From contig CAIVTL010000162.1 of the NCBI GenBank assembly GCA_903908785.1, positions 1 through 6,150 of the forward strand: 6,150 bases of DNA. Reading direction: 5' to 3'. A model generated the notes under the pieces. That model was not told the DNA's origin. It did no database searches and saw nothing but the letters and a program-made list of their open reading frames with translations. Within the stretch, counting starts at the first letter, position 1. Every line of letters starts with the position of its first letter. This document shows positions 4,623 through 6,150 of the stretch, one piece after another. This DNA is from Caldifarciminota bacterium. GTDB lineage: Bacteria; Hydrothermota; Tepidihabitantia; Tepidihabitantales; Tepidihabitantaceae. The position numbers were made by a program, and so were the translations under genes.

Positions 4623-6128
4623 ATGGTCACCAGCCGTACTCCAGCCTTCGTGCTGGCGAGCGCGCTCGCAGTCGCTACAGCGGTCGGTCAAGGTTGGGTA
4701 GGCCAGACCCGCGTCAATCGGTTGTACGGAGGTGATACGTCAGCCATGCAGGCTTGTATTAGCGTGGATCGTGCCGGGAGGCCGTGGTGCGTGTGGTTCA
4801 GAACGCGGGGTGAGACCACGCTGGTGTTCTCGGTGCGGCACGACGGCATGTGGGAACCAGAACGAGGAGTCGGGCCCAACGCGCCGCACGTCTATTGCCG
4901 GCTCCGGCCATCGCTCTACTTCGATGGCAACGGACGCGCCTGGCTGACATGGACCAACCAGAACCTCGATAATTCACTGGATGTGGCTTCGAGTTTCTGG
5001 GAGGACAGCGGTTGGAGCCCAGAGGTCCAAGTGAACACGCCCGATGTCGATTCCCTCAATGCCGTGTCGCAGATCGCGTGCGGTGGTGGGCAGGTATGGT
5101 GCGTCTGGTCCGGCGCGCGAAACAGTGTGGCAAACCTCTCTGTCTACGCGAGCCGCTGGAACGGACAGACCGGCCGCTGGGGGCCGAAGATGCAGGTCAG
5201 CCCCGCGAATGGTAACTGCCACTGGTGGACTGACGTTGCGGTAGATTCCCTCGGCAGGCCTCAGGTGGTCTGGTGTGAGACTGAACGTACAGCCATCCGC
5301 AACAGCTACTACGATGGTCTGCAATGGGTGGGTCCATTCTTGGTCAACGACAGCAGTCATGTCAGAGCGGCCAGTTACGGAGACCCGCACATAGCGCTTG
5401 ACCGTGACGGAATCCTGCACGTGAGCTACACGGGTGTGCTTGTTGGAACGTCCCGGAGAGATATATTCTACGCCCGCAACGACGGTACGGGCTGGATGTC
5501 GTCGGTACGTGTTACACATGACACGCTTCACAACTACGATGAGTGGTACTCCGACATTGCTGCGGATAGCCGCGACAACGTGTGGATAGCTTGGGAAAGG
5601 CAAGACGAAGAACCCGACCAGTTCCGCATCTACGCAGTACACTTCGACGGCCGGCTGTGGTCACCGGAACAGCGACTGGACGACAGTAGCGCGTACTACG
5701 ATGAGTCGCCAGCCATTGCTCTGGATACTCTGGGTTTCCCCTGTGTCGCTTGGGACGCGAGCAGGTACGGTTCCGCCAACGACGATGTCTACTTCAACCA
5801 CGTTCTTGCTCCGGGGGCAGTGAGTCAGAATGCGCCGTGCGCACCAGCCGCCTACGGGACAGCGATACGTGCGTTGATGACGCCAACCCGCAGGCCGGCG
5901 TTCAGCTACACCGCGCCAATAACGGGCGTAGCCCGACTTGACGTCTTCGACCGGTCAGGGCGTTTCGTCCGAGGCGTTTCAGGAAGATGCGCCGCCGGAA
6001 CTCAGAATTACGTACTGTGGGATGGATGTTTTCCGAATGGGAAGTCCGCCCCAACCGGCATCTATATCTGCCGGTTGTGGGCGGGAGGAATAAGCGCGAC
6101 ATGCAGCTTCGTGCTGCTGTCGGATTGA
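4623..6128 (+). CDS. Secreted seven-repeat beta-propeller protein with C-terminal sorting domain
   Basis: From ATG 4623 the protein has 501 residues. A signal peptide covers about 1-22 (R5, hydrophobic core 7-20, likely cleavage near A-V-G-Q). Seven repeats of about 51-56 residues follow, each with a D-x-x-G-x-x-x-x-x-W strand pair: 47-58, 99-110, 150-162, 206-217, 258-269, 313-324 and 366-377. Six are followed by a W-x-P/x-x-x-x-V/L segment such as G-W-S-P-E-V-Q-V. This predicts a seven-bladed beta-propeller of the sialidase-like/BNR type. No sialidase Arg triad is evident, so I call no enzyme activity. Residues about 427-501 form an FlgD-Ig/type-IX-like sorting domain (L-D-V-F-D-R-S-G-R, W-D-G, P-N-G-K, P-T-G-I-Y-I-C-R-L), typical of FCB-group exported proteins. 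Thirteen cysteines are present, suggesting disulfides. An upstream TTG (4593) would overlap the previous gene and spoil the signal peptide. AGGA at 4616-4619 is a modest ribosome site, so coupling to the upstream stop is likely. Confidence 0.82.
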   Translation: MVTSRTPAFVLASALAVATAVGQGWVGQTRVNRLYGGDTSAMQACISVDRAGRPWCVWFRTRGETTLVFSVRHDGMWEPERGVGPNAPHVYCRLRPSLYFDGNGRAWLTWTNQNLDNSLDVASSFWEDSGWSPEVQVNTPDVDSLNAVSQIACGGGQVWCVWSGARNSVANLSVYASRWNGQTGRWGPKMQVSPANGNCHWWTDVAVDSLGRPQVVWCETERTAIRNSYYDGLQWVGPFLVNDSSHVRAASYGDPHIALDRDGILHVSYTGVLVGTSRRDIFYARNDGTGWMSSVRVTHDTLHNYDEWYSDIAADSRDNVWIAWERQDEEPDQFRIYAVHFDGRLWSPEQRLDDSSAYYDESPAIALDTLGFPCVAWDASRYGSANDDVYFNHVLAPGAVSQNAPCAPAAYGTAIRALMTPTRRPAFSYTAPITGVARLDVFDRSGRFVRGVSGRCAAGTQNYVLWDGCFPNGKSAPTGIYICRLWAGGISATCSFVLLSD

Positions 6129-6136
6129 AACGAAAC

Positions 6137-6144
6137 AAAGGAGA
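6137..6144 (+). promoter_or_regulatory. Ribosome binding site of a gene starting just past the right edge
   Basis: AAAGGAGA lies 8 nt after the propeller stop, with 6 bases left before the window ends and no start codon yet. This implies a third co-transcribed gene beginning at or just beyond 6150. Confidence 0.6.
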
Positions 6145-6150
6145 AGAGCA

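Noticed and set aside
4974..5642. Long open frame (222 codons) on the minus strand inside the propeller gene
   Set aside because: It is antisense to a frame with seven regular repeats; the predicted product shows no family features, and high GC keeps antisense frames open.

Overview
The window reads as GC-rich chromosomal DNA from an uncultured bacterium of the FCB group. The best guess is something like candidate division WOR-3. This is inference. It rests on a secreted beta-propeller with an FlgD-like/type IX-like C-terminal sorting domain, high GC, tightly packed genes with GTG/TTG starts, and intergenic gaps filled with short-word repeats. No rRNA, tRNA, CRISPR array, transposase or phage gene is visible.

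Layout. (1) 1-1495, + strand: the C-terminal part of a family 2 glycosyltransferase with two membrane helices, overlapping by 13 bp a polytopic flippase-like (UPF0104/LPG-synthase TM) protein. The pair looks like a translationally coupled envelope unit handling lipid-linked sugars. (2) 1604-2701, + strand: a full-length HisC-type aminotransferase with a perfect Shine-Dalgarno, preceded by a 108-bp gap made largely of an inverted octamer repeat. No other histidine gene is present, so its substrate is open. (3) 2811-3548, - strand: a cytoplasmic FGE-sulfatase (SUMF1-fold) protein convergent with hisC. It has Asn in place of the first catalytic Cys, and a good sigma70-type promoter placed so close to the ATG that the mRNA should be almost leaderless. 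(4) 3549-4056: a 508-bp non-coding region with the FGE promoter, two heptamer repeat arrays, a direct repeat, a second promoter with a perfect TTGACA box, and a GC-rich leader that can fold into a three-way junction with complementary loops. (5) 4057-6128, + strand: a two-gene secreted operon, a DNRLRE-like protein followed 5 nt later by a seven-repeat beta-propeller with a sorting domain. A ribosome binding site at the right edge suggests a third gene.

Most unusual points: the gaps around hisC and the FGE gene contain four separate arrays of degenerate 7-bp tandem repeats, plus inverted 8-bp arrays before hisC and a 9-bp array that has become the coding tail of the glycosyltransferase. One heptamer array is also a six-run G-quadruplex motif directly after the hisC stop. 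The leader of the secreted operon is the best candidate here for an undescribed structured RNA.
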